From positions 1-17,588 of the forward strand of contig NZ_LGDW01000060.1 of assembly GCF_001280005.1 (NCBI RefSeq): a stretch of 17,588 bases of DNA. The letters run 5' to 3'. Both the position numbers and the translations under genes were made by a program. Position 1 is the first letter of the stretch. Every line of letters begins with the position of its first letter. Source of the DNA: Streptomyces sp. NRRL WC-3618. Lineage in GTDB: Bacteria; Actinomycetota; Actinomycetes; Streptomycetales; Streptomycetaceae. This document shows, piece after piece, positions 1-10,295 of the stretch. The notes beneath the pieces are model-generated. The model was not told the origin of the DNA. It ran no database searches and saw only the letters and a list, made by a program, of their open reading frames with translations.

Positions 1-1
1 G

Positions 2-193
2 ATCGCCGAGGCCAACAAGCGCCTCGTCGACACCGTCGGCCAGGGTGGCGCCAACTTCGTCCAGAACGCGATCGTCGGCCCGCTCAAGGACAAGCGCGTC
101 TCGACCATCAACCGCATCGCCACCGCCATCGGCCGCACCGCCGCCAAGCCGGCCGGTCTCGACTCGCTGGCCGCCTGCTCGTTCACCAAGTGA
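2..193 (+). CDS. C-terminal fragment of an unrecognised protein
   Basis: An open frame enters from the left edge and stops at TGA 191-193, giving the last 63 residues of a protein whose start is outside the window. The fragment opens IAEANKRLVDTVGQGG and ends LAACSFTK. It has strong streptomycete codon bias and is followed at once by a long hairpin, so it is a real gene end. It contains one cysteine, six residues from the C-terminus, and alternating basic and small residues; no domain is recognisable. It could be the tail of an exported protein, but nothing visible proves that. No function is assigned. Confidence 0.75.
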   Translation: MAEANKRLVDTVGQGGANFVQNAIVGPLKDKRVSTINRIATAIGRTAAKPAGLDSLAACSFTK

Positions 194-202
194 CGTGACA
201 GG

Positions 203-248
203 GACCGTGGTCGCCCCGCCGCAAGCAGCGGCCGGGGCGGCCGCGGTC
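203..248 (+). terminator. Strong hairpin terminator after the left-edge gene
   Basis: Bases 203-218 pair with 233-248 in a 16-bp stem that needs only two G-U pairs. The enclosed bases extend it with CCGC/GCGG around a 5-base AAGCA loop, leaving one bulged C. It begins 10 bases after the TGA of the preceding gene. No T-run follows, which is usual for streptomycete terminators. It should isolate the next gene from upstream transcription. Confidence 0.85.
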
Positions 249-338
249 TCTGTGCGTTCGTAGCGTTCGTCCCTGTGCGCTCGTACAGCGGTTGCAGACC
301 GACAAAGCATTTAGACAGGCGAACGACTTTCCCTCACA

Positions 339-935
339 ATGGCGTTCATGGGAAAGACTTACGAGCGCATCGACGGCCGCCTGCGTACGTTCATCGAGGC
401 GCAGCCCCTCTTCTTCACCGCGACCGCCCCGCTGTCCGGCGACGGCACGGTCAACCTCTCGCCCAAGGGCCTCAAGGGGTCCTTCGTGATCCTCGACGAG
501 CGGTCCGTCGCCTATCTCGACTTCGCGGGCAGCACCGCCGAGACCGTCGCCCATCTGCGCGAGAACGGTCGGATCACCCTCATGTGGTGTGCCTTCGAGG
601 GGCCGCCGAACATCGTCCGGGTGCACGGCCGCGGCGAGCCCGTCTTCCGTGACGACCCGCGCTTTCCCGAACTCCTGGCCCGCTTCCCGGACATCGACGC
701 CACCGCGCACGGCCTGCGCGCGATCATCGTCGTACGGGCCGAACTCATCCGGGACAGCTGCGGCTACGCGGTCCCCCTCATGTCGTACGACAGTGAGCGT
801 GACCTGCACGGCAGGCGCTTCGCGCGGGAGGACGACGCCTCGCTCAGCGCCTACTTCGAGAAGAAGGACCACATCGCGACCAGCCTGGACGGACTTCCCG
901 GGCTGCCGTTGCCGCTCCCGCCCAGTACCGTCTGA
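339..935 (+). CDS. Pyridoxamine 5'-phosphate oxidase (PPOX)-fold flavoprotein
   Basis: The 198-residue protein is a PPOX split-barrel protein of the small actinobacterial type. The N-terminal half reads FFTATAPLSGDGTVNLSPKG, the usual first strands of the barrel. It is followed by AYLDFAGSTAETVAHLRENG and ITLMWCAFEGPPNIVRVHGRGEPV, which match the flavin-binding core of this group. Such proteins bind FMN or F420 as dimers in the cytoplasm; the substrate here cannot be told from sequence. The start at ATG 339 has no convincing Shine-Dalgarno site; a second in-frame ATG lies at 348 and is an equally possible start. The gene is 3 bases from the L,D-transpeptidase gene, so the two are probably co-transcribed, although no functional link is evident. 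True pyridoxine oxidase (pdxH) is unlikely because the diagnostic C-terminal region is missing. Confidence 0.88.
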   Translation: MAFMGKTYERIDGRLRTFIEAQPLFFTATAPLSGDGTVNLSPKGLKGSFVILDERSVAYLDFAGSTAETVAHLRENGRITLMWCAFEGPPNIVRVHGRGEPVFRDDPRFPELLARFPDIDATAHGLRAIIVVRAELIRDSCGYAVPLMSYDSERDLHGRRFAREDDASLSAYFEKKDHIATSLDGLPGLPLPLPPSTV

Positions 936-938
936 GCC

Positions 939-1643
939 ATGCGCCCCGGAGCCGCCGTCGTCCTCGCGTCCGCGTCCCTTCTCGTCCTCGCCCCCGGTGC
1001 CCCTCCCACGGCCGCGCCGCCCCTTCCCGTCCGGATGGCCGACACCGGCGGCGGCTCCCAGCTGATCACCGCTCAGGCGCCGCGCGCCGAGGCGACCTCG
1101 GGCACGGTCACCTGGTGGAACCTGCGCGACGGTACGTGGACGAAGGCCGGCTCCGCGCCCGCCCGCTTCGGCGCGAACGGGCTCGTCGAGGGCGCCTCCC
1201 GCAGACAGAGCACGAACACCACTCCCACCGGGCTGTACGACCTCCCCTACGCCTTCGGCATCAGGAAGGCGCCCAGCGGTACCAAGGCCGTGTACCGGCC
1301 GGTGCGGCAGAACTCCTGGTGGTGCCAGGACAACGGCTCGCGTTCCTACAACCGCTGGACCGAGCCCCGCCCCGCCGACTGCCGGGCCGCCGAATCCGAG
1401 CGCCTGATCTCGTACCCGCGGCAGTACGCGCACGCGTACGTCATCGGTTTCAACTACGCCAGGCCGGTTCGCGAGCGCGGCGCGGGGATCTTCCTGCACG
1501 TCAACGGGCGGGGAGCGACGGCAGGTTGTGTGTCCGTGTCGGCGGAGGCGATGCGGGCGATCCTGACGTGGGCCGATCCGGGCCGCCGGCCGCACATCGC
1601 GATCGGCACGGAGAGCGGGGCCACGGCCGTCGTGCGCTACTGA
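939..1643 (+). CDS. Secreted YkuD-type L,D-transpeptidase family protein
   Basis: The 234-residue protein begins with a signal peptide (MRPGAAVVLASASLLVLAPGA, roughly residues 1-26) and is therefore exported. The YkuD signature is near the C-terminus: His187 in FLHVNGRG, then TAGCVSVS with Gly196 and the presumed nucleophile Cys197. Proteins of this fold form 3-3 peptidoglycan cross-links or attach groups to the wall through a cysteine acyl-enzyme. The motif is a variant: the histidine of the textbook S/T-H-G-C is alanine here (T-A-G-C), a form I associate with secreted actinobacterial members, so transpeptidase activity is inferred and not certain. Two further cysteines (WWCQDN and ADCRAAE) could form a disulfide. 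The start ATG 939 follows the preceding TGA by 3 bases, suggesting translational coupling. Confidence 0.85.
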   Translation: MRPGAAVVLASASLLVLAPGAPPTAAPPLPVRMADTGGGSQLITAQAPRAEATSGTVTWWNLRDGTWTKAGSAPARFGANGLVEGASRRQSTNTTPTGLYDLPYAFGIRKAPSGTKAVYRPVRQNSWWCQDNGSRSYNRWTEPRPADCRAAESERLISYPRQYAHAYVIGFNYARPVRERGAGIFLHVNGRGATAGCVSVSAEAMRAILTWADPGRRPHIAIGTESGATAVVRY

Positions 1644-1778
1644 CCTCGCCGCGTGGGAGTTACCGGCCGTTACCTCAACTTAACTGTGGACTTATCGGGT
1701 CACTGAACACATGGCGGCCGTGGCACGTACCTGAGGGCCAAGGGGCCAAGCCTCTCGACCCCGTCCCACGGAGGAACC

Positions 1779-3161
1779 GTGACCACCACGATCGCAGGCG
1801 GACGTGCCGCGCGGCGCCAGACGATGCGCCGGATCCGCCCCCGCCGCTCCCCCGCCGTCCCGCTCCTGGTCGCCGTAGGAGCCGGCGCGGCCGGAGTGAT
1901 CTGGCTGTGGTGGAACAACACCCCCTCCCTCGCCGACACCACCGCCCAGGTCATCGCGGCGGGCCGGATCACCGGTCTGCTCGCCGGCTACCTGATGGCG
2001 CTGGTGGTGCTCCAGATGGCCCGGGTGCCCGCGCTGGAGCGCCGGGTCGGGTCGGACCGGGTGGCGCGCTGGCACGCGATGAGCGGCCGGTACACGCTCT
2101 CCCTGGTCGTGGCGCACGTCGTCCTGATCATGTACGGATACGCCCTCCAGGCCGGGAAGACGTTCGCCGACATCGTCCAGCAGACGATCGACTCGGTGAA
2201 CCAGCTGCCCGACATGGGCAAGGCGGCGATCGGCACGGGTCTGCTGGTGGTCATCGGCCTCAGCTCCATCGGCCCGGTCCGGCGGATGATCCCGTACGAC
2301 CTCTGGTACCACGTACACCTGCTGACGTACGCGGCCACGTTCCTGACGTTCTGGCACCAGCTGTCCGCGGGCAACGAGTTCGTCGTGGAGCCGGCCGCGA
2401 AGACCGCCTGGTACGCGCTGTACGGCTCGGTGACCGCGCTGGTCCTCTGGTACCGCATCGTCACGCCGGTCCGGCTGAACCTGCGCCACCGGCTGCGCGT
2501 CGAGGCGGTCATCGAGGAGACGCCGGGCATCGTGTCCGTGCTGATGAGCGGCCGGAAGCTGCACCGGATGGGCGCGGAGGCGGGCCAGTTCTTCCGCTGG
2601 CGCTTCCTGGCCCCCGGTATGCGGTTCAGCTCGCACCCGTACTCGCTGTCGGCGGCCCCCCGCCCCAACATGCTGCGCATCACCGTGAAGGCCATCGGCG
2701 ACCACAGCTCGGCCCTGCGCGAACTGGAGCCCGGCACCCGCGTGTGGGCCGAGGGCCCGTACGGCGCCCTGACCGCCTCCAAGCGCAGCCAGGGCAAGGT
2801 CCTGCTGGTGGCCGGCGGCGTCGGCATCACCCCGATGCGGGCCCTGTTCGAGACACTGCCCGGCGCGGCGGGCGACCTGACCCTTCTCTACCGGGCCAAC
2901 AGCACCCAGGACCTGGCCCTGTGGGACGAACTGTCGACCATCGCCAACGAGCGCGGCGCCCGGCTCATGTACGCGGTGAACAGCCCCGACGGGGAGCGCC
3001 CGGACATCTCGGCGGATTCGCTGCGCCGGAAGCTGCCGGACATCGACGACCACGACGTCTTCCTGTGCGGGCCACCCGGCTTCGCCCAGGGTGTGTACGA
3101 GGCACTGCGCGGCGCGGGTGTTCCGGCGCGCCGTATCCACCACGAGTCGTTCGAGATGTGA
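1779..3161 (+). CDS. Ferric-reductase-like membrane NAD(P)H:flavin oxidoreductase
   Basis: The 460-residue protein joins a membrane heme domain to a cytoplasmic flavin reductase module. About six hydrophobic segments lie between residues 27 and 227. Histidines 99, 113, 178, 180 and 193 within or beside them are candidate heme b ligands, as in ferric reductases. The C-terminal half has the FAD motif HPYSLS (286-291), the nucleotide-binding loop GGVGITP (346-352) and the terminal CGPPGF (430-435) of the ferredoxin-NADP reductase fold. It should move electrons from NAD(P)H through FAD and heme to the outer face of the membrane. The start is GTG 1779, with GGAGGA five bases upstream. It is the first gene of an operon with the FMN-binding protein and ApbE, which are its probable electron acceptor and that acceptor's maturase. 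The electron donor preference cannot be read from sequence. Confidence 0.9.
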   Translation: MTTTIAGGRAARRQTMRRIRPRRSPAVPLLVAVGAGAAGVIWLWWNNTPSLADTTAQVIAAGRITGLLAGYLMALVVLQMARVPALERRVGSDRVARWHAMSGRYTLSLVVAHVVLIMYGYALQAGKTFADIVQQTIDSVNQLPDMGKAAIGTGLLVVIGLSSIGPVRRMIPYDLWYHVHLLTYAATFLTFWHQLSAGNEFVVEPAAKTAWYALYGSVTALVLWYRIVTPVRLNLRHRLRVEAVIEETPGIVSVLMSGRKLHRMGAEAGQFFRWRFLAPGMRFSSHPYSLSAAPRPNMLRITVKAIGDHSSALRELEPGTRVWAEGPYGALTASKRSQGKVLLVAGGVGITPMRALFETLPGAAGDLTLLYRANSTQDLALWDELSTIANERGARLMYAVNSPDGERPDISADSLRRKLPDIDDHDVFLCGPPGFAQGVYEALRGAGVPARRIHHESFEM

Positions 3162-3180
3162 GCGACGGGAGCCAGGAGCG

Positions 3181-4359
3181 ATGAAGAAGAGTCACCCCTT
3201 TCGGCGGGTCATGCTGGCGAGCGCCGCCACAGTCTCCGGAATCGTGCTGCTGCTGACGCTGAAGCCGTCGTCGGACCCCGGGTCCGCGCAGGCGGCCGGC
3301 GCTCTGCCGCAGCAGACGGCACCGGCGCAGGAATCGGCCCAGGGCGGCGCGTCCGTCAAGGACGGCACCTTCACCGGCGACACCATCCAGACGCAGTACG
3401 GCCCGGTCCAGGTCCGCGTCACGGTCAGCGGCGGCAAGATCACCAAAGCCGACGCGCTCCAGGCGCCCAAGGGGGGCCGCAGCGACCAGATCTCCGGCGA
3501 CGCGATCCCCAAGCTCAACAAGGAAGCGATCGCGTCCGGCACCGAGGGCATCGACGCGATCTCCGGCGCCAGTTACACCAGCGCGGGCTACGGCAAGTCG
3601 CTCCAGTCCGCCCTGGACAAGGCCGGCGCGGGTCCGGGCGCCACGGGCGGCGGCGGTGGGGCCCAGGCCGCCACGGTCACCGGCGACGCGGTCGACACCC
3701 AGTACGGGCCGGTCCAGGTCCGCGTCACCGTCAGCGGCGGCAAGATCACCAAGGCTGAGGCGGTACAGCAGCCCAAGGGTGGCCGCAGCGACCAGATCTC
3801 CGGCGACGCGGTTCCCAAGCTCAACAAGGAAGCGGTCGCCGCCGGCAGCGCGAACATCGACGCGATCTCGGGTGCCAGTTACACCAGCGCGGGCTACAAG
3901 AAGTCGCTGCAGTCGGCCCTGGACAAGGTTCCGGCCGCGGAAGCGGACAAGGGGAAGGGCGCGGGTACGGGCGCTGCGGCGGGCGCCGGTTCGGGTGCGG
4001 GTGCTGCCGATCCGGCAGCCGGTTCAGCAGCAGGCTCGGGTGCCGCGGGCAGCGGTGCGGCGGCGGGCGGGGCGACCTCCGACGGGGGCGGCACGTACAC
4101 CGGAGCCGTGGTCCAGACGGAGTACGGCCCGGTGCAGGTCCGGGTCACGCTGACCAAGGGCAGGATCACCTCGGCGTCGGCAGTCCAGGCGCCCAAGGGT
4201 GGCCGCAGCGACCAGGTCTCCGGTGACGCGATCCCCAAGCTCAACCAGGAAGCGGTGACAGTGGGCGATGGCGACATCGACGCGGTCTCCGGCGCCAGTT
4301 ACACCAGCGCCGGCTACAAGAAGTCCCTCCAGTCGGCCCTGGACCAGGCCGGTGGTTGA
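3181..4359 (+). CDS. Exported protein with three FMN-binding domains
   Basis: The 392-residue protein starts at ATG 3181 behind an AGGAG site, 19 bases after the reductase gene. A basic N-terminus and a hydrophobic stretch (about residues 9-26) form a signal peptide or membrane anchor. Three FMN-binding domains of NqrC/RnfG type follow, starting near residues 61, 165 and 305. Each has YGPVQVRVT, the block PKGGRSDQ(I/V)SGDA(I/V)PKLN and the motif D-A-(I/V)-S-G-A-S-Y-T-S-A-G-Y. By analogy with NqrC, the final serine of SGAS (S131, S233, S373) is the residue to which ApbE would attach FMN through a phosphodiester bond. An Ala/Gly/Ser-rich linker (about 255-303) separates domains 2 and 3; domains 1 and 2 are closer. 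The protein probably holds three covalent flavins outside the membrane and passes electrons to an unknown acceptor. A longer upstream reading of the frame from 3091 lies inside the reductase gene and is not the start. Confidence 0.92.
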   Translation: MKKSHPFRRVMLASAATVSGIVLLLTLKPSSDPGSAQAAGALPQQTAPAQESAQGGASVKDGTFTGDTIQTQYGPVQVRVTVSGGKITKADALQAPKGGRSDQISGDAIPKLNKEAIASGTEGIDAISGASYTSAGYGKSLQSALDKAGAGPGATGGGGGAQAATVTGDAVDTQYGPVQVRVTVSGGKITKAEAVQQPKGGRSDQISGDAVPKLNKEAVAAGSANIDAISGASYTSAGYKKSLQSALDKVPAAEADKGKGAGTGAAAGAGSGAGAADPAAGSAAGSGAAGSGAAAGGATSDGGGTYTGAVVQTEYGPVQVRVTLTKGRITSASAVQAPKGGRSDQVSGDAIPKLNQEAVTVGDGDIDAVSGASYTSAGYKKSLQSALDQAGG

Positions 4360-5140
4360 TCCCGCCGAAGCTCCCGTCGCGGTACGCCATGCGGAGGAGG
4401 TCATGGGGACCGTCTTCTCCTTTGACGTCCGCGGCGGGGAACCCCGTGCGGTCGGGTCGGCGCTGGCAGCAGCGATCGCCGGACTGCACAAGGTCAACGA
4501 GGTGTTCAGCACGTATCAGGCGAACAGTCAGATCTCCCGGCTCGCCCGCGGGGAGATCTCCGTCGCCGACTGCGACCCGGAGGTCGCCGAGGTACTCGAC
4601 CTGTGCGCCGAGGCGGAGCGGGTCAGCGAGGGGTGGTTCAGCCACACGTACCAGGGGCAGATCGATCCGACCGGCCTGGTCAAGGGGTGGGCCGCCGAAC
4701 GCGCGGCCAGAACACTGACGGCGGCCGGGGTGAGCGGGGTCAGCGTGAACGGCGGCGGAGACGTCCAGCTGTGCGGTGCGCCGGGCCCCGGGCGCCCTTG
4801 GCGGGTCGGCGTGTCGGACCCGTTGCGCCCCGGCGGCCTGGCGGCCGTGGTCTCGGCGGCGGGCACCGACCAACTGGCGGTGGCCACCTCCGGCACAGCG
4901 GAACGCGGCACCCACATCGTCGACCCCCGCACCGGCAAGTCCGCGGTGACGGACCTGGTGGCGGTGACGGTGGTCGCCCCCGAACTGACCTGGGCGGACG
5001 CCTGGGCGACGGCGGCTTTCGCGATGGGGTCGCGGCAGGCGCTGCGCTGGCTGGAGTCCCTGCCGGACGTGGAGGCACTGCTGATCACGGCGGGAGACGA
5101 GGTCAGGTGCACCGGGGGGCTGGCGAGAAGGCTGGGCTGA
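4352..5140 (+). CDS. apbE: FAD:protein FMN transferase (ApbE)
   Basis: The 262-residue protein is a flavin transferase that uses FAD and Mg2+ to attach FMN to Ser/Thr in target proteins. It shows the family motifs in order: HAEEVMGTVFSFDV (13-26), DPTGLVKGWAAE (105-116), VNGGGDV (132-138), ATSGTAERGTHIVDPRTG (178-195) and TWADAWATAAFAMG (213-226), which holds the metal-binding acidic residue. I chose GTG 4352, which overlaps the stop of the FMN-binding gene by 8 bases, because the next in-frame ATG (4403) would cut into the conserved first strand. An earlier in-frame ATG at 4268 would encode a low-complexity shadow of the preceding gene. No clear signal peptide or lipobox is visible, so the site of action is uncertain: ApbE proteins are often exported. 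Its target is surely the adjacent three-domain protein. Confidence 0.92.
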   Translation: MVDPAEAPVAVRHAEEVMGTVFSFDVRGGEPRAVGSALAAAIAGLHKVNEVFSTYQANSQISRLARGEISVADCDPEVAEVLDLCAEAERVSEGWFSHTYQGQIDPTGLVKGWAAERAARTLTAAGVSGVSVNGGGDVQLCGAPGPGRPWRVGVSDPLRPGGLAAVVSAAGTDQLAVATSGTAERGTHIVDPRTGKSAVTDLVAVTVVAPELTWADAWATAAFAMGSRQALRWLESLPDVEALLITAGDEVRCTGGLARRLG

Positions 5141-5226
5141 GGTTTTTCAGGGGCGCGGGGAACTGCGCGACGGTTTTCAGGGGCGCCGGGAACTGCGCCG
5201 GTTTTCAGGGGCGCGGGGAACTGCGC
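5141..5226. repeat. Three tandem copies of a GC-rich intergenic repeat
   Basis: Three near-identical units follow the apbE stop directly, at about 5142-5168, 5172-5198 and 5200-5226. Each has a TTTTCAG lead, then GGGGCGCGGGGAACTGCGC; the middle unit differs by GCGCC for GCGCG. Period is 28-30 bases. Each unit contains GCGC on both sides of a short GGGGAACT spacer and can form a small hairpin, which suggests a bidirectional terminator between convergent apbE and argR. The core resembles a dispersed repeat I have seen between many streptomycete genes. The remaining bases to 5274 hold nothing further that I recognise. Confidence 0.85.
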
Positions 5227-5274
5227 GACAAGCCACAGCGGACCCGCACCCGAAACTCAACCGTCAATGGCCCC

Positions 5275-5811
5275 TCAGTGATTCTTCTGAGCCAACCCCA
5301 ACAAATGATCGGCCAACGCCTGTCCCCCCACAGGATCCCGGCTGATCAGCATCAACGTGTCGTCCCCGGCGATCGTCCCGAGAATGTCGTGCAGCTCGGC
5401 CTGATCGATCGCCGACGCCAGAAACTGCGCCGCCCCCGGAGGGGTCCGCAGGACCACGAGATTCGCCGAAGCCTCCGCGGAGATCAGCAACTCCGCGGAC
5501 AGCCGCCGCATCCGCTCCTCCTTCGCCGACTCCCCCAGCGGAGCGCGAGGCGTACGGAACCCGCCCTCGCTCGGCACCGCGTAGATGAGATCGCCGTCGG
5601 TGTTACGGATCTTCACCGCGTTCAGTTCGTCCAGGTCCCTGGACAGCGTCGCCTGCGTGACGGTCAGCCCGTCGTCCGCGAGCAGCTTCGCCAACTGACT
5701 CTGCGACCGCACCGGTTGCCGGTTGAGGATGTCCACGATCCGGCGGTGGCGTGCGGTGCGGGTCTGCGGTACGGCAGGCCCCGCGTGCTCGTGATCCTGC
5801 GCCTGCGTCAT
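5275..5811 (-). CDS. argR: Arginine repressor ArgR
   Basis: The 178-residue protein is the arginine-sensing repressor of the arginine regulon. The N-terminal winged helix-turn-helix spans about residues 20-85 ([20 protein letters not shown], then [18 protein letters not shown]). The C-terminal oligomerisation and arginine-binding domain includes [17 protein letters not shown] and the signature [12 protein letters not shown]. ArgR forms hexamers with arginine as co-repressor and binds ARG boxes. The gene is last in argCJBDR, 21 bases after argD, preceded by a weak GGGGAATGAG ribosome site, so it probably represses its own synthesis through the argC promoter. An N-terminal tail of about 18 residues is unconserved in appearance. 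Length is slightly above the usual 150-170 residues because of that tail. Confidence 0.97.
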   Translation of the reverse strand: MTQAQDHEHAGPAVPQTRTARHRRIVDILNRQPVRSQSQLAKLLADDGLTVTQATLSRDLDELNAVKIRNTDGDLIYAVPSEGGFRTPRAPLGESAKEERMRRLSAELLISAEASANLVVLRTPPGAAQFLASAIDQAELHDILGTIAGDDTLMLISRDPVGGQALADHLLGLAQKNH

Positions 5812-5832
5812 CGTCGTCGTCTCATTCCCCGG

Positions 5833-7056
5833 TCAGTCCTTCCCGTCAACCGCGTCGAGGACTCCGGGAAGTGCCTGGAGAAACGCGTCCACTTCGGCAT
5901 CACCGATGTTCAGCGGCGGCATCAGCCGTACGACATCGGGAGCGGGCGCGTTCACCAGGAACCCGGCGTCCTGAGCCGCCTGCTGCACCTGGGGCGCGAG
6001 GGGCTCGTTGAGCACGATACCCAGGAGAAGTCCCGCGCCCCGGACATAATCGATCAACGGGTGGCCGAGACCCTCGATTCCGTCCCGCAACTTCTCGCTC
6101 TGCCGCTTGACGTTCTCCAGCAACCCCTCGTTCTCGATGGTGTCGAGTACGGCGAGTCCGGCGGCGCAGGCGACCGGGTTGCCGCCGAACGTCGTACCGT
6201 GCTGGCCGGGTTGGAGCAGGTCGGCGGCGCGGCCGAAGGCGACGGTCGCACCGAGGGGGAGTCCGCCGCCGAGGCCCTTCGCGAGGGTGACGACGTCGGG
6301 CAGGACGCCTTCGTGGGCCTGGTACTCGAACCAGTGCCCGGTCCGGCCGACGCCCGTCTGCACCTCGTCGAGGACGAGTAGGGCGCCGGTGGCGGCGGTG
6401 ATCGCGCGCACGGCCTTCAGATAGCCGACGGGCGGGACGACGACGCCGTTCTCGCCCTGGACCGGCTCGATGATGACGAGGGCGGTCTTGTCGGTGACGG
6501 CGGCGGCGAGTGCCTGCGCGTCGCCGTACGGGACGTACGTGACGTCACCGGGCAGCGGTACGAAGGGCTCCCGCTTTCCGGGCTGGCCGGTGAGCGCGAG
6601 GGCGCCCATGGTCCGGCCGTGGAAGCCGCCCTCGGTGGACACCATGTGCGGGCGTCCGGTCAGCCGGCCGATCTTGAAGGCGCCCTCGTTGGCCTCGGCG
6701 CCCGAGTTGCAGAAGAAGACCTTGCCGTCCCGGCCGAAGCGCTGGAGCAGCCGTTCGGCGAGCGCGACGGGCGGCTCGGCGACGAAGAGGTTGGAGACAT
6801 GGCCGAGGGAGGCGATCTGGGTGGAGACCGCCTCGACGATCGCCGGGTGGGCGTGGCCGAGCGCGTTCACGGCGATGCCGCCCACGAAGTCGACGTACGC
6901 CTTGCCGTCGGCGTCCCACACCGTGCTGCCGGCGCCGCGGACGAGGGGCAGCCGGGGGGTGCCGTAGTTGTTCATGAGCGCGCCCTGCCAGCGCGTGGTC
7001 AGTTCCTGATTGGCGCTCAGTTCCTGACGGGCGTCCAGCTCATGGCCGGCGTTCAT
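5833..7056 (-). CDS. argD: Acetylornithine aminotransferase ArgD
   Basis: The 407-residue protein is a class III PLP-dependent aminotransferase that converts N-acetylglutamate semialdehyde and glutamate to N-acetylornithine and 2-oxoglutarate in arginine synthesis. Visible family marks are [69 protein letters not shown] and the PLP lysine Lys260 in [14 protein letters not shown]. The start ATG overlaps the argB stop as ATGA, indicating translational coupling. The first 20 residues contain three imitations of the same short phrase ([18 protein letters not shown]), probably a small slippage expansion before the conserved fold. It lies between argB and argR in the operon. Confidence 0.97.
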   Translation of the reverse strand: MNAGHELDARQELSANQELTTRWQGALMNNYGTPRLPLVRGAGSTVWDADGKAYVDFVGGIAVNALGHAHPAIVEAVSTQIASLGHVSNLFVAEPPVALAERLLQRFGRDGKVFFCNSGAEANEGAFKIGRLTGRPHMVSTEGGFHGRTMGALALTGQPGKREPFVPLPGDVTYVPYGDAQALAAAVTDKTALVIIEPVQGENGVVVPPVGYLKAVRAITAATGALLVLDEVQTGVGRTGHWFEYQAHEGVLPDVVTLAKGLGGGLPLGATVAFGRAADLLQPGQHGTTFGGNPVACAAGLAVLDTIENEGLLENVKRQSEKLRDGIEGLGHPLIDYVRGAGLLLGIVLNEPLAPQVQQAAQDAGFLVNAPAPDVVRLMPPLNIGDAEVDAFLQALPGVLDAVDGKD

Positions 7057-7960
7057 GCGTCTTCCCCCTCTTCCTCCGCATCGGGCACGACCATCGTGCC
7101 GATGCCCTCGTCCGTGAAGATCTCCAGCAGGATCGAGTGCTGGACGCGGCCGTCGATGACACGGGCGGTGTTCACGCCGTTGCGTACGGCGTGCAGGCAG
7201 CCCTCCATCTTCGGCACCATGCCGGAGCTCAACTCCGGGAGCAGCTTCTCCAGTTGGGAAGCGGTGAGGCGGCTGATCACCTCGTCGGAGTCGGGCCAGT
7301 CCTCGTAGAGGCCCTCGACGTCCGTGAGGACCATGAGGGTTTCGGCGCCCAGTGCCGCAGCGAGTGCCGCAGCCGCCGTATCAGCATTGACGTTGTAGAC
7401 ATGTCCGTCGTCCTGGCTCCGGGCGATCGACGAGACGACCGGGATACGGCCGTCGGCGAGCAGAGCCTCGATCGCACCCGTGTCGATCGCGGTGATCTCG
7501 CCCACCCGTCCGATGTCGACCAACTCCCCGTCGATCTCGGGCTGGTGCTTGGTGGCGGTGATGGTGTGCGCGTCCTCGCCGGTCAACCCGACGGCGAGCG
7601 GCCCGTGTTGGTTGAGCAGCCCGACCAGCTCACGCTGGACCTGCCCGGCCAGCACCATGCGTACGACGTCCATGGCGTCCTCGGTGGTGACCCTCAGGCC
7701 CGCCTTGAACTCGCTGACGATGCCGTGCTTGTCGAGGGCGGCGCTGATCTGCGGGCCGCCGCCGTGCACGACGACGGGCTTGAGTCCGGCCTGGCGCAGG
7801 AAGACGACGTCCTGGGCGAAGGCGCTCTTCAACTCGTCGTTCACCATGGCGTTTCCGCCGAACTTGATGACAACGACCTTGCCGTTGTGGCGGGTCAGCC
7901 AGGGCAGCGCTTCGATGAGGATCCGGGCCTTGGGCAGCGCGGTGTGCTTGCGGGTAGTGC

Positions 7961-7964
<4 letters not shown>
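7053..7964 (-). CDS. argB: Acetylglutamate kinase ArgB
   Basis: The 303-residue protein phosphorylates N-acetylglutamate with ATP, the committed and usually arginine-inhibited step of the cyclic arginine route. It shows [10 protein letters not shown] with the phosphate-contacting lysine, [36 protein letters not shown] and [14 protein letters not shown]. The N-terminal extension of about 20 residues before the kinase core is typical of hexameric, arginine-sensitive enzymes, so feedback inhibition is likely but inferred. The ATG at 7964 overlaps the argJ stop as ATGA; an open frame that extends further upstream runs inside argJ and is not used. Confidence 0.97.
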
Positions 7965-10200
<2,236 letters not shown>

Positions 10201-10275
10201 GATCAATATGCGGTGTCGGTCGATGTGACCGCGGATCTTGGTTTGCGGGCGTGATCGCGGAGTACAAAGGGGATA

Positions 10276-10295
10276 CCCGGCTGTCGCCAGCCGGG
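10276..10295. terminator. Perfect 8-bp GC-rich hairpin
   Basis: CCCGGCTG pairs fully with CAGCCGGG around a TCGC tetraloop. It lies upstream of the argC promoter and just before the dehydrogenase remnant. No T-run follows. It may end transcription arriving from either side, or be a leftover of the rearrangement that truncated the dehydrogenase gene. Confidence 0.5.

Noticed and set aside
183..1595. A 470-codon open frame on the minus strand
   Set aside because: It is antisense to the PPOX and L,D-transpeptidase genes, has low-complexity Arg/Gly/Val content and no family signature. High GC content produces such shadow frames.
1644..1778. Promoter or terminator upstream of the reductase operon
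   Set aside because: A promoter must be near, and TTAACT and TTATCG are present, but no pair with suitable spacing stands out and no strong hairpin is visible, so I do not assign either.
1115..3184. A 689-codon plus-strand frame across the transpeptidase and reductase genes
   Set aside because: It runs out of frame through two well-recognised genes and their intergenic gap and is Arg/Pro-rich. It is a shadow.
5141..5226. CRISPR array
   Set aside because: The unit period is 28-30 bases, but the copies are nearly contiguous, with no unique spacers and no cas genes nearby.
4603..6381. A 592-codon plus-strand frame from apbE into argD
   Set aside because: It crosses the tandem repeats and lies antisense to argR and argD; no motif is visible.
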